Below, piece after piece: positions 38,826-48,789 of a stretch of DNA of 64,000 bases. The notes under the pieces were generated by a model. The model worked only from the letters and a program-made list of their open reading frames with translations, was not told where the DNA came from and made no database searches. Numbering within the stretch: position 1 is the stretch's first letter; the number at the start of each line of letters is the position of its first letter. Made by a program: the position numbers and the translations under genes. Source of the DNA: Okeania sp. KiyG1 (lineage in GTDB: Bacteria; Cyanobacteriota; Cyanobacteriia; Cyanobacteriales; Microcoleaceae); contig NZ_BLZO01000093.1 in assembly GCF_014132355.1 (NCBI RefSeq), positions 90,881 to 154,880 of the forward strand. The letters run 5' to 3'.

Positions 38826-40640
38826 ATGCTAATAGTCCAAAAATACGGTGGTACATCAGTCGGGTCTGTAGAAAGAATTAAAGCAGTGGCCCAACGTATA
38901 GCTCAAACAGCAAGCGATCGCTCAGTAGTAGTAGTCGTTTCAGCAATGGGAAAAACCACAGATGGTTTAGTCAAACTAGCAAACGAAATTTCCCCCAACC
39001 CCAGTCGTCGAGAAATGGATATGCTACTATCCACAGGGGAACAAGTGACCATCGCTCTCATGAGCATGGCATTACAAGAGTTGGGAGTGCCAGCTATTTC
39101 CCTGACTGGAGCGCAGGTAGGAATAGTCACAGAAGCTGAACATTCCCGGGCCCGCATTTTAAATATTAAAACCGAACGCATAGAAGAACATCTCAAACAG
39201 AGAGAAGTCGTAGTCGTTGCAGGTTTCCAAGGTATTAGTCAGACTCGCTACCAGGAAATCACAACATTAGGTAGAGGGGGTTCGGATACTTCCGCAGTCG
39301 CTTTAGCAGCAGCACTCCAAGCAGAAAGATGTGAAATATATACAGACGTACCTGGAATTCTCACAACCGACCCCCGTATAGTACCCGAAGCACAGTTAAT
39401 GTCAGATATTACCTGTGATGAAATGTTGGAGTTGGCAAGTTTAGGCGCAAAAGTACTACATCCGAGAGCAGTGGAAATTGCTCGAAATTATGGAATGCCA
39501 TTAGTAGTTTTATCCAGTTGGAGCGATGCTCCTGGTACTCGTGTAGTTTCTGCAATACCCCAACATCGTGCTTTGCAAGATTTGGAGTTGACAAAATCTG
39601 TAGATGCTGTGGAATATGACATTGACCAAGGGGGAGTTTCTCTGTTGCGGGTTCCCGATCGCCCTGGTGTGGCAGCTAAATTATTTGCTGGTATTGCGGT
39701 ACAAAATATAGATGTAGATTTAATTATTCAGTCTATTCACGAAAGTAATACTAATGATATTGCTTTCACTGTCGGGAAAGATACTTTGAAACAAGCGGCA
39801 GCAGTAGCGGATGCTATACTACCTGCTTTGGGTAAAAATTCTGATCCCAGTTTGGGCGAACCGGAAGTCAAAACAGAAGAGCGACCTATTGCTAAAGTTA
39901 GTCTTGTGGGTGCGGGAATGATCGGACGACCACGAGTAGCAGCAAAAATGTTTGAGACTTTGGCAGCAGTAGGAGTAAATATATTAATGATTTCTACTTC
40001 GGAAGTTAAGGTTAGTTGTGTGGTTGATGCAGAAGACTGTGAAAAGGCAGTTAATTCTTTGTGTGAAGCATTTGATGTGGATGTTGCAGATATTTCTACT
40101 AATTCTGCTGCTTCTGAGTCGGAAGAAGTTCCCTCACCAGTGCGAGCAGTTGCTTTAGACATGAAGCAAGCAAGACTAGCAGTACGTCAAATTCCTGATA
40201 CTCCAGGTGTTGCCGCTAAAATATTTGGTTTATTGGCGCAGAATAATATTAGTGTGGATATGATTATTCAGTCACAACGTTGTCATAGTGTGGATGGGGT
40301 TTTGACTCGCGATATTGCTTTTACTGTTTCCCAACCAGAGGGAGAAACTGCATATCAAATTTTGGTAAATGCAGCATTAGAGTTTGGTTGGGGAGAAGTA
40401 GTGTTGGAGAGTGCTATTTCTAAAGTGAGTGTAGTCGGTTCTGGAATGATTGCCCATCCAGGGGTGGCAGCGCAAATGTTTGAGGCGTTGTCAGCAAGTC
40501 AAATCAATATTTTGATGATTGCTACTTCGGAAATTAAAATTAGTTGTGTGGTAGAAGAGGAGGATGGTGTAAAAGCGTTGCAAGCTATTCATAAAGCTTT
40601 TGGTTTGTCTAGTAGTGAGGTTGTTAAAGTTCCTACTTGA
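38826..40640 (+). CDS. lysC: aspartate kinase with four ACT domains
   Basis: 604 residues, the long cyanobacterial form. It phosphorylates aspartate, the first step towards Lys, Thr, Met and diaminopimelate. The kinase domain (~1-245) has [11 protein letters not shown] at the start, [17 protein letters not shown] and [19 protein letters not shown]. Four ACT domains follow at ~265-340, 350-430, 440-520 and 525-600, recognisable from repeated [33 protein letters not shown] and [13 protein letters not shown]; they bind amino acids for feedback control. Intact, starts at ATG 38826, no operon partner. Confidence 0.97.
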   Translation: MLIVQKYGGTSVGSVERIKAVAQRIAQTASDRSVVVVVSAMGKTTDGLVKLANEISPNPSRREMDMLLSTGEQVTIALMSMALQELGVPAISLTGAQVGIVTEAEHSRARILNIKTERIEEHLKQREVVVVAGFQGISQTRYQEITTLGRGGSDTSAVALAAALQAERCEIYTDVPGILTTDPRIVPEAQLMSDITCDEMLELASLGAKVLHPRAVEIARNYGMPLVVLSSWSDAPGTRVVSAIPQHRALQDLELTKSVDAVEYDIDQGGVSLLRVPDRPGVAAKLFAGIAVQNIDVDLIIQSIHESNTNDIAFTVGKDTLKQAAAVADAILPALGKNSDPSLGEPEVKTEERPIAKVSLVGAGMIGRPRVAAKMFETLAAVGVNILMISTSEVKVSCVVDAEDCEKAVNSLCEAFDVDVADISTNSAASESEEVPSPVRAVALDMKQARLAVRQIPDTPGVAAKIFGLLAQNNISVDMIIQSQRCHSVDGVLTRDIAFTVSQPEGETAYQILVNAALEFGWGEVVLESAISKVSVVGSGMIAHPGVAAQMFEALSASQINILMIATSEIKISCVVEEEDGVKALQAIHKAFGLSSSEVVKVPT

Positions 40641-40906
40641 TATTAATTAAGCAGGTAGTTCAACAATTAATAATTAATAATTACTTCAAATAATTGACAA
40701 AAAAAGGAGTCAGGAGTCAGGAGGAAAAGAGAAGGAAGAGAAGAAGAAAGTTTTTTATCGCTAATTAAGCGGACTAGATATACAGCAGATTCCACTTTGA
40801 TGAGGTACACCCGTCGCGGGCAAGATGCCCGCACTTGCATTCATTTAATTGTTAATCTTTGTACTTCATATACTAGGAATTCGCTGTAAGTTAGTATCCG
40901 AAAATA
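40641..40906. other. spacer with STRR and GCAAGATGC repeat
   Basis: AATAATT heptamers (40662-40682) and AGTCAGG/AGGAAG units precede GTCGCGGGCAAGATGCCCGC (40811-40830), a dispersed phrase also seen at 29654 and, in other orientation, near 56038. Confidence 0.45.
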
Positions 40907-41080
40907 ATGGAAAAAATGAGAAAAATAAAATATTTGGTATGCGCTATTTCTATTGCTATTTTTGTAATATCAATAATATTTATTTTACTTGCTTCTCCAA
41001 TAATATTTCATTTGGTAGAGTGTCAAATAAACCCTATAAAAATGGATAACCGTAGCTCAATGGGTTTCTCTTGTAATTAG
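40907..41080 (+). CDS. small single-pass membrane protein
   Basis: ATG 40907 opens a 57-residue frame: basic start MEKMRKIKY, one long hydrophobic segment (AISIAIFVISIIFILLASPI), then a polar C-terminus with two Cys (EC, SCN) ending TAG 41078. There is no strong ribosome site and no recognised family, but the basic-hydrophobic-polar order is what a real small membrane protein looks like. Confidence 0.45.
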   Translation: MEKMRKIKYLVCAISIAIFVISIIFILLASPIIFHLVECQINPIKMDNRSSMGFSCN

Positions 41081-41553
41081 GATTTGCTGATTAATTCTTT
41101 TCTACTTAAAGGTAGAAGCTTTAAACTTTAATTATTCGGTAAGATTAAATCCTCTCCCTATCTCCTCTACATCCTATCTCCCCATCAAAATAAAAGGATG
41201 CTTTATAAACCGGATTTAATATCATAATATTATGCAACACCACTACTATAATTATTGAACTATCCATATAGCGTTTCCCAAGGTCGTGAGGTACAGTTAT
41301 CTTTTTGTCTTTTTATATCATTTTCAGTAGAACAGTTATAATTAGGCTCATAGTTGGGCTTGAGCAATAATAGTAAGTATTGTAAGGGTTAAAGCCCAAC
41401 TACAAACAAAAATTTTGTTATTAAGTAATTATCCGAACATGATATTATTCCCTGTTACCTGTTCCCTGTTCCCTCAAACCTACAATTTTGTACTTCAGCA
41501 GTATGGGAATTGCTATAGTAATTTAGATTCAGTTAAAGACTTGAGTATCCCTT
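41081..41553. other. spacer, partial repeats
   Basis: A degraded family-1 copy in reverse orientation lies at about 41102-41165, with GTTACCTGTTCCCTGTTCCC STRR near 41452-41473. The phrases AGGATTTGCTGATTAATTC (41080) and ATTGCTATAGTAATTTAG (41510) recall the ends of other dispersed repeats. No gene. Confidence 0.45.
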
Positions 41554-42516
41554 ATGAAACGACTAATTTCTATAATTATCAGTTTACTTATTCTGACAGC
41601 TATCTATTGGAAAATTGATTTTGCTGGACTGATAAAAGTATTCCAAAATTCTCACCTTGTATGGATGGTAATCAGTGTTAGTATGATAGCGCCATTGACA
41701 ATGTTAACTGCTTGGCGGTTACAACAATTAATGCCAAAAAGAGGGAGTAAATCATCATCTTATTTAAATTTTGGAGAAGCAAATCAATTAATTTTAGCTG
41801 CCAGTGTTTTAAATATGATATTACCCTCAAAAATGGGAGATATTGTCAAAGCTTATTTTATGAAACAAAGAGGGCATTTAGAGGGGAGTTTATCTCTATC
41901 TCTAGTGATATTTGAAAAGGCTTGTGATTTAGTTTCTTTGTTAATCTGGTGTGCTTTTGGATTGATTGTTTATCCAGAAAAAGATTTATTATTTTGGGTG
42001 ATGACTGCCGGAGTAACTTTAGGATTAATTATTGGATTATTATTATTATCTTCTCGCAAATTTACTAATATATTTTTTCAAATAACACGAAAAATAGCTC
42101 CGAAAAAAATCTATTCAAAAATTGATAGTTTAGAGCATTCTTGGATAGAAATGCACAGATATTTTTGGCACGACAAAGTACAATTAACCAAAATTGCTAC
42201 TACTTCAATATTTATCTGGTTCGGACATTTATTACAAATTTGGTTTTTTACTCTAGCGTTAAATGTTTCGGTTCCACTTTTGGCAAGTTTAGCATTATCT
42301 CCCTTAGCAATTTTGGCTGGATTATTACCTTTAACTTTTGCTGGAGTTGGTACTCGTGATGCTGCTTTTATTCTGTTTTATCAACCTTATTTTTCTACAG
42401 AAGTTGGGGCGGCTTTAGGATTACTTTGTACATCCCGTTATGTATTACCAGCAATTGCTGGTTTACCATTTTTCGGACAATATTTAATTGCTATGGAAAA
42501 AAATTCAAGAATTTAG
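41554..42516 (+). CDS. lysylphosphatidylglycerol-synthase-like flippase (YbhN/UPF0104)
   Basis: 320 residues and about eight membrane segments. The order MKRLISIIISLLILTAIYWK, TAWRLQQLMP, ANQLILAASVLNMILPSKMGDIVKAY, VIFEKACDLVSLL and PLTFAGVGTRDAAFILFY matches the LPG_synthase_TM family. Relatives without the synthetase domain are thought to flip lipids or lipid-linked sugars. It starts a run of membrane-glycosyltransferase-like genes. Intact; followed by GAATTTA heptamers that begin right at the stop. Confidence 0.88.
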   Translation: MKRLISIIISLLILTAIYWKIDFAGLIKVFQNSHLVWMVISVSMIAPLTMLTAWRLQQLMPKRGSKSSSYLNFGEANQLILAASVLNMILPSKMGDIVKAYFMKQRGHLEGSLSLSLVIFEKACDLVSLLIWCAFGLIVYPEKDLLFWVMTAGVTLGLIIGLLLLSSRKFTNIFFQITRKIAPKKIYSKIDSLEHSWIEMHRYFWHDKVQLTKIATTSIFIWFGHLLQIWFFTLALNVSVPLLASLALSPLAILAGLLPLTFAGVGTRDAAFILFYQPYFSTEVGAALGLLCTSRYVLPAIAGLPFFGQYLIAMEKNSRI

Positions 42517-43309
42517 AATTTAGAATTTAGAATTTATAATTCAAGAATTTAGAATTTAGAATTTAGAATTTAGAATTTAGAATTACCTCTTCTTATAAAT
42601 AATTAGGGCTTGCTGATTAAAGATCAAAGCATTGACTGATATTAGTTTCAGCCTTTTTTTGCCTTTAAAAAGTGTAAGCTTTTCGGTCGCTCAAGCTCAA
42701 AAAGCTAGTATTTTGGGGCGATTATGGCAGAACAATCTTGGGACAATTTTTCCGACTACCTCCTCTACAATTCCCATTTCTCCTGTCTTCCCCTCCTGGG
42801 AGCTAGGGGTGGGTTGTCTCCTGTCTCCTGTCTCCTACCCCTACTAAAAGACTTTTTCAGCAAACCCTAATTAAATAATTCTGGTTTAAAGCTTCCCCTT
42901 CTATAGTTTTATGATTCTGGCAGTCATTTTTCATAATTTTTTGGTCTCCTGAACCCTTATAGTTGTTAGGTTCCTTAAAAGTAAGCATTTCCTACGGAAT
43001 GCTGCGCAAACAGCGGTCAGCTATCAGCTTTATTACCTTTAGTAGACAATTTAAGCTTGCTGTTCTTGTGCTTCAATTCTTTGTTTAAAAATGTTGTAGA
43101 AGTTAAGCAAATGCTTGCTTCATTCATTTTTATTGCTGAGAGCTGACCGCTAATAGCTGAATGCTTACCCTTAAAACGGTTTTCCTGAAGCTTTTGTATT
43201 TCAATAAAAGATACTAAATGGGTTCTATAAATTATTACTTTTGACTTTTGACTTTTGACTTTTGAATTCACTTAACTTTTGACTTTTGACTTTTGAATTT
43301 TGAATTAAC
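42517..43309. other. repeat-filled spacer with a family-3 element
   Basis: GAATTTA heptamers run at 42517-42590 and a family-3 element at 42602-42872 (TTAGGGCTTGCTGATTAAA to TTTTTCAGCAAACCCTAA), which itself contains a family-2 repeat (42790-42817). A family-4 repeat follows at 42985-43014, then TTTTGAC heptamers (43240-43290) just before the next gene. No coding sequence is supported. Confidence 0.65.
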
Positions 43310-44842
43310 ATGGAAATTATTAGAAATAAAAAGTTTGGTTTACCAGATTTTAAGTTTTTCCTTGACAATCAAATACTGCCATATTTAATTATTGCTTTTG
43401 GGGTGGCTGTAAGGTTAGTTCAATATTTATCTAATCGTTCTCTTTGGGCAGATGAAGCGGTTTTGGCTTTGAATATTGTTAATCGTTCCTATTTAGAATT
43501 GCTCCAACCTTTGGATTATGACCAAGGTGCTCCAATTGGTTTTTTGATGGTAGAAAAATTGGCAGTTCAGATATTAGGGAATAATGAGTATGCTCTACGT
43601 TTATTTCCTTTTATTTGTGGCGTAGGTTCGTTGTTTATATTTTATGAATTAGCAAAAAAATGGATTCCTAAATCTGCTATTCCTATAGGTTTAATTTTGT
43701 TTGCCAGTTTGGAATATTTAGTCTACTATTCCGCAGAAGTAAAACAATATTCTAGTGATGTAGCGATCGCTCTCTTTTTATATCTACTATTACTACCTTT
43801 GGTTAAGGCAAAATTGAACTTTGGTCAAATGATTAGATTTGGTTTGCTCGGAGCGATCGCTATTTGGTTTTCTCATCCTTCTATCTTTATTTTGGCAAGT
43901 ATTGGGGGTAGTGCTTTACTAATTAATTTTTGGCAGAAAGACCTGAGTAAAGTCAAAAATTTATTACTCATTTATTCAGCTTGGGTTTTCAGTTTTGTCA
44001 TCTTTTATTTTGTGTCTTTGAGAAGTTTAACTGGCAACGAAACTCTCACAACTTCTTGGGGCGATGGTTTTCCTAGTTCCCCGTTTGATATTGTTTGGAT
44101 GTTTGATGCTTTTGGCAAGTTTTTCTATAAACCTTTGGGTTTTAGTAAATGGATGGATGGGTTAGCTATTATCCTTTTTTTAGTAGGTTGTATTTCTTGT
44201 TGGTTGAGCAGAAAAGAAATTTTATTGCTATTACTTTCTCCATTATTTGTAACTTTTCTGGCATCCTTTTTACACCAATACCCATTTCGGAGTCGTCTAG
44301 TTTTATTTCTCACACCATTCGTAATTTTTCTCATCGCAGCAGGTGGAGGTTATATTCTGAGAAAACCTAAATTTCGACCGATAAAAATTATTGGGATTTT
44401 CTTGGTTATCTTATTGTTATATAAACCTTTATCAAAAGCTATTGATTTGATAGAAGACCCGATAACTTATTCAGAAATTAAGCCTGTGCTGAATTATATT
44501 CAAAAACATCAACAACCAGGGGATGTTTTGTATGTTTATCAACGAGGTATATATCAATTTCAGTATTATGCAGAAAAATATGGTTATCAAGAGGGGGATT
44601 ATATTATTGGTGTGGATGATTTAGATAAATATGATGGTCAAGAATTATCAATTGCCGAAATGACAAGATATGAAAAAGATTTAGATAAATTGCGGGGGAA
44701 TAAAAGAGTTTGGTTATTATTTTCTCATACTCATATTCCAGCAGAAAGGAGATTTTTAAATTATTATCTGAATGAAATTGGTTTGAGAATGGATACTTTT
44801 GAAAAGCCTGGGTCTTATGTATATTTATATGATTTAAGTTGA
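43310..44842 (+). CDS. polytopic glycosyltransferase, ArnT/PMT-like (GT39 family)
   Basis: 510 residues with about ten membrane segments. The first outer loop has SLWADEAVLALNIVNRSYLE, where the acidic residue after W-A is the catalytic base position of GT-C enzymes; PLDYDQGAPIGFLMVEKLAV and EYALRLFPFICG continue the PMT_2 pattern. A soluble C-terminal part (LNYIQKHQQPGDVLYVYQ) follows. Such enzymes use polyprenyl-phosphate sugars to modify lipids or proteins on the outer face. Acceptor unknown. Intact. Confidence 0.88.
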   Translation: MEIIRNKKFGLPDFKFFLDNQILPYLIIAFGVAVRLVQYLSNRSLWADEAVLALNIVNRSYLELLQPLDYDQGAPIGFLMVEKLAVQILGNNEYALRLFPFICGVGSLFIFYELAKKWIPKSAIPIGLILFASLEYLVYYSAEVKQYSSDVAIALFLYLLLLPLVKAKLNFGQMIRFGLLGAIAIWFSHPSIFILASIGGSALLINFWQKDLSKVKNLLLIYSAWVFSFVIFYFVSLRSLTGNETLTTSWGDGFPSSPFDIVWMFDAFGKFFYKPLGFSKWMDGLAIILFLVGCISCWLSRKEILLLLLSPLFVTFLASFLHQYPFRSRLVLFLTPFVIFLIAAGGGYILRKPKFRPIKIIGIFLVILLLYKPLSKAIDLIEDPITYSEIKPVLNYIQKHQQPGDVLYVYQRGIYQFQYYAEKYGYQEGDYIIGVDDLDKYDGQELSIAEMTRYEKDLDKLRGNKRVWLLFSHTHIPAERRFLNYYLNEIGLRMDTFEKPGSYVYLYDLS

Positions 44843-45696
44843 GGTCTGGCCTTAATTGGTTGTGATATTTTGTTTTTTTCGCAAATCATTTCTACAACCT
44901 GAAGGTTATAGCTGCCGCCACCATCCTCCGCCAACGCGTTTATATAGGAAGCAAAGCGGAAGGTCGTTCTATCACTCAGAAACGATACATTTTTTTTTGT
45001 TGAATAAAAAGTCATGCGCATGGGCGAGTTACCCCATTTAATACTTACGATATCACAAAAATGGTGAGGATGCAACCTTAAATCCTTTGACGCGCGATTT
45101 TTGAGCTTCATAAAATGAGGATGTTTGTGGTTCTCGAATGAAGAAGGATTAATGGCAAGATTTGACGAGGTAAAAGTCAGCATTTTATGAGAGCTATACA
45201 AGATGAACATCTTTCTGATATTGCTCTTGGAAAAAATTCCTGCATCAGAGCGATCGCGGAGCGGAAGGTCGTTCTATCACTCTGTTAGTAGGAAAAATAA
45301 GTTGAATAAAAAGTCATGCGTATGGGCGAGTTACCCCAGTTAATACTTACGATATCACAAAAATGGTGAGGATGCAACCTCAAATCTTTTGACGCGCGAT
45401 TTTTGAGCTTCATAAAATGAGGATGTTTGTGGTTCTCGAATGAAGAAGGATTAATGGCAAGATTTGATGAGGGGAAAAATCTCACCTCTTTTCTGAAGAT
45501 ATCTAATCCCATAAATTCATAAATTCTACTTTTTCAAAGCTTTTTAAGGTCAATCCATTTTTCCTATTAAAGCAATTCCAATAAGTATGGTTTGCTGATT
45601 AAATATCAAAGCATTAACAGATAAAGTTTTGATAAATTTTAGGTCTTTAATTTGTAAGAAAAGCTTCAGAGAAAGTTTTGTTTTTTCAGTAGCTTT
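44843..45696. repeat. spacer with a duplicated family-5 repeat
   Basis: Two ~180-bp direct copies (about 44998-45180 and 45300-45475) share GTCATGCGCATGGGCGAGTT and TTTTTGAGCTTCATAAAATG. GTTGAATAAAAAGTCATGCG is the exact reverse complement of a 20-mer in the 60-62 kb array, so both belong to one family, here inverted. The GGAAGGTCGTTCTATCACTC phrase is also duplicated. A partial family-3 element follows at 45585-45700. Reverse-strand frames across the copies (SSNLAINPSSFENHKHPHF) are probably accidental. Confidence 0.65.
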
Positions 45697-46392
45697 TTAA
45701 CTATTCTCTAAACCTATTTTATCAGTAAAAATATCTGGTGTCGGTAAGGAGGGTATGGCCCACCAGGGATTATGTTGTTGTAACTCCTCCAATTTATAGG
45801 AACCAGTCGCAACAGCAATAGACCTAGCACCAATAGCATGGCAACAGTTTATATCATGGGGCGTATCTCCAATCACATAGACTTTTTCTAAATTAATTTC
45901 TCCTACTAATTCTTTAGCAATAGTTAACGCTTGACGGGCGATCGCTTTTCTATCTGCTACTGTATCTGAAAATCCACCCTGGGTAAAATTAAAATAATTA
46001 TCTAAACCATAATGAGTAAGTTTTGCTTTTGCTCCTACAGAGGTATTTCCTGTTAGTAATAGAGAAATTACATCGTTACGGTGGGGGTGTAAGTAAGAGA
46101 GAATTTCTTTTACTCCCTGTAATACTACCCCTTGTTTTCTAGTGAGATTTTGAGGTAAATATTCACTATAAACTTGTAATAATTGGTCTATTTTGCCATC
46201 ATTGGGAGTAATACCACCTAATTCTAAAATTTGAGCTGCTAGTGAGCGGTCTGTTGCTCCTGCTGTGTTGAGCTGTGATAAATCTATCTCTTTGCCAATT
46301 ATTTCTCTAGCAGCATCTTCTAGGGCAAAAATACCTGCTCTACCAGTGGTTAATAATGTTCCGTCAATATCCCAAAATAGTATTGTAGTCAT
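45697..46392 (-). CDS. HAD-superfamily phosphatase
   Basis: 231 residues. Motif I FWDIDGTLLTTG (nucleophile Asp near residue 8), motif II LLTGNTSVG, and motif IV VYVIGDTPHDINC are all visible, with a helical cap between (EDAAREIIGKEIDLSQL). Members hydrolyse phosphate esters such as phosphoglycolate; the substrate here is not readable. Stands alone between repeats; a family-3 fragment lies at its 3' end. Confidence 0.9.
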   Translation of the reverse strand: MTTILFWDIDGTLLTTGRAGIFALEDAAREIIGKEIDLSQLNTAGATDRSLAAQILELGGITPNDGKIDQLLQVYSEYLPQNLTRKQGVVLQGVKEILSYLHPHRNDVISLLLTGNTSVGAKAKLTHYGLDNYFNFTQGGFSDTVADRKAIARQALTIAKELVGEINLEKVYVIGDTPHDINCCHAIGARSIAVATGSYKLEELQQHNPWWAIPSLPTPDIFTDKIGLENS

Positions 46393-46777
46393 TTTGATTA
46401 GGGTAACTGGTTAATTTTTTAGAAATTAATAAATATTTCGTACTTTTAACTATTATTTTATCCTCAAAGTATTTTCTTTCTCACCCATTTACGAATATTC
46501 TATCTTTTCTTACTTTTAAATTTTTGAATTTTGCCTTTTGACATAATTTAGATAGCTTTTGTAGATATAGCAATCCTAAATGATTTGTGAAAAAAACTGT
46601 CCCCTAGAAAATACGGGATTACTAAATAAAGCGATAAAATCTAAATTTAGTCCAATATAGAATGCTTTTCTGTTAGTAGTTAAGCAATTACCATATATCA
46701 CAATAACATAGTAAAAATATGGCTGAAGCAGGTTGTAAGCAAGGCAGACTTTGAATCTACACCGTTACTACAAAATC
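46393..46777. other. spacer, no gene seen
   Basis: AT-rich region between divergent genes, presumably holding promoters. The phrase TATAGCAATCCTAAATGATT at 46567 is a dispersed cyanobacterial repeat type. No coding signal; a short tRNA-like phrase near 46729 was considered and rejected. Confidence 0.4.
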
Positions 46778-48610
46778 ATGTATATCGAAAATCTTAAACA
46801 AATCTTAATCCCATCAAATACTCCAAAAACAAATCAGAAAATATTCTGGCTAATTCTCAGCTTAACTTTCGCAACAATATATAGTTTACTGGCACTTAAA
46901 CAAGCATTTAGTGGAGAATATATTGTGCAAGATGATGCACGACAGCACGTTTTTTGGATGCGTCGTTTTTTAGACCCAGAATTATTTCCCAACGACTTAA
47001 TTGCTGATTATTTTCAGTCTGTTGCACCATGGGGTTATAAAACTTTCTATTGGTTATTTTCCCAAATAGGAATAGACCCAATGTTCCTGAATAAATTATT
47101 ACCATTACCTTTAAGTTTAATAACTGCTGCCTACTGTTTTGGAATTTGTTTTCAGATATTGCCCATACCTTTTGCTGGTTTTATTGCCTCAGTATTATTA
47201 AGTCAAAATATCTGGCTTCAAGATGACATAGTTTCTGGCACACCTAGAGCTTTTTTATATCCTTTATTTCTGGCAGTTTTATACTATTTATTACGCAAGT
47301 CATTAGTTCCATTTTTAGTAGCGATCGCCCTGTTGGGATTATTTTATCCTCAATACGTTATCCTGACTGCTTTGATTTTAATTATCAGACTTTTAAACTG
47401 GGAAAAAGGGCGGTTTTGTCTGAGTAAAAATTCACAAGATTATCTATTTAGTGCAGTAGGTTTAGGATTAAGTTTGTTAGTGATTTTATTTTATGCTTTA
47501 AATTCTAGTAATTATGAACCTGTAATTACAGCAGCTCAAGCAAGAATTTTGCCAGAATTTGGCCAAGCTGGTAGAGGTCCTTTTTTCTTACAAAATTTTT
47601 GGGATTTTTTCATCTTCGGCAGTCGTAGTGGCATTTTACCTCAAAAATTATTTCTGCCTCGCATATTAATACTTGGATTATTTTTGCCAATACTTTTTCA
47701 GAAGGAAGAAGGAAGAGGGAAGAAGGAAGAGGGAAGTAAGAAGAAGGAAGAAGGAGGAAGGAAGAAGGAAGAAGAAGAAATTTATAACTTTGATGGGGCA
47801 AAAAATTTTCTCAGAAGACTGCCTTTAATGAAACAAATAACACCGAATATTAAATTGTTAGTTCAGATTTTTTTTGCTGGTGTAGTTTTATTCGTGGCAG
47901 CTCATCTTTTATTATTCAAGTTACATTTACCAAGTCGTTACACAAATTATAGTTTTCGGATAATTTTAGCTATAGCAACTGCCGTTGTTTTGTGCATAAT
48001 TTTAGATGCCGTATTTCAGTGGCTAATTCAACAGCCATCTGACAAAATTAGAAGATTTTCAGGATTAATTTTTATTGGATTTTTAGGGATTTTACTTATT
48101 GGTAATTTTAGCTTGTGGAAAAATCTTTATCACCTTAATTATCGAAGAGGTAAATCTCCAGAAGTTTATGAATTTTTTGCTCAACAACCAAAAGATATTC
48201 TCGTTGCTTCTCTCTCACAAGAGGTGGATTATATCCCTACATTTTCTCAACGTTCGGTATTGTTTGCTTGGGAATATGCTATTCCCTATCATCTCGGTTA
48301 TTACAGTCAAATTAAACAACGAGCTACAGAATTTATTTTTGCTCAGTATCACTCAGATATTCAGTGGATGGAGAATTTTATCAATACTTATGAAATAGAT
48401 TTTTTAATCTTAGACCGCAGAGCATTTATGCCAAAATATGTACTAAAAAATCGTTGGTTGAAGCAGTGGTATTTTCAGATAGGAAATCAAATTGAGATTA
48501 ATCTGCAAAATGGAAATATTCCTGCCGTAGTTGGCACTATAGATAAATGTTCGGTTTTAGAAACAGAAAAATTATGGGTTTTGGAGGCGAAATGTATTTT
48601 GCTTGAATAA
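46778..48610 (+). CDS. large polytopic membrane protein, GT-C-like, with in-frame STRR insert
   Basis: About 610 residues from ATG 46778 (an in-frame TTG at 46751 adds nine). About ten membrane segments. The first outer loop GEYIVQDDARQHVFWMRRFL, then NDLIADYFQSVAPWGY, is shared with the paralogue at 58327-60216, and the D-D pair fits the GT-C catalytic loop. Residues encoded by 47700-47781 (KEEGRGKKEEGSKKKEEGG and on) are a translated GAAGGAA heptamer tract lying in a cytoplasmic loop. The C-terminal soluble part (YEFFAQQPKDILVASLSQEV) is also shared. Probable role: surface glycan assembly; no substrate evidence. Confidence 0.78.
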   Translation: MYIENLKQILIPSNTPKTNQKIFWLILSLTFATIYSLLALKQAFSGEYIVQDDARQHVFWMRRFLDPELFPNDLIADYFQSVAPWGYKTFYWLFSQIGIDPMFLNKLLPLPLSLITAAYCFGICFQILPIPFAGFIASVLLSQNIWLQDDIVSGTPRAFLYPLFLAVLYYLLRKSLVPFLVAIALLGLFYPQYVILTALILIIRLLNWEKGRFCLSKNSQDYLFSAVGLGLSLLVILFYALNSSNYEPVITAAQARILPEFGQAGRGPFFLQNFWDFFIFGSRSGILPQKLFLPRILILGLFLPILFQKEEGRGKKEEGSKKKEEGGRKKEEEEIYNFDGAKNFLRRLPLMKQITPNIKLLVQIFFAGVVLFVAAHLLLFKLHLPSRYTNYSFRIILAIATAVVLCIILDAVFQWLIQQPSDKIRRFSGLIFIGFLGILLIGNFSLWKNLYHLNYRRGKSPEVYEFFAQQPKDILVASLSQEVDYIPTFSQRSVLFAWEYAIPYHLGYYSQIKQRATEFIFAQYHSDIQWMENFINTYEIDFLILDRRAFMPKYVLKNRWLKQWYFQIGNQIEINLQNGNIPAVVGTIDKCSVLETEKLWVLEAKCILLE

Positions 48611-48789
48611 GTAAGAATGAAAAACTTAAGTTAGCAATCTCTTTTTTTGAGTTGATTGTTTGTCAAAATAATATGAAATACGAAAAATAATGCTATTGAT
48701 GAATCTTCCTATCTTCCTATCTTTCCATCTCCTTATCCAATTATAGGTAGCAAACATTAACGTATTTCATATAAGACTTGAAAAATTGA
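48611..48789. other. spacer, no gene seen
   Basis: Short AT-rich gap between converging genes with TTCCTATCTTCCTATC-type heptamer repeats near 48706-48735. Confidence 0.4.

Noticed and set aside
44815-45512. Two similar reverse-strand frames (SSNLAINPSSFENHKHPHF)
   Set aside because: They lie in the family-5 duplicated repeat, have no ribosome sites, and their similarity is explained by the recent DNA duplication.
46725-46770. Possible tRNA fragment (CAGACTTTGAATCTAC)
   Set aside because: Only an anticodon-arm-like piece; no acceptor stem, D-arm or T-loop around it.
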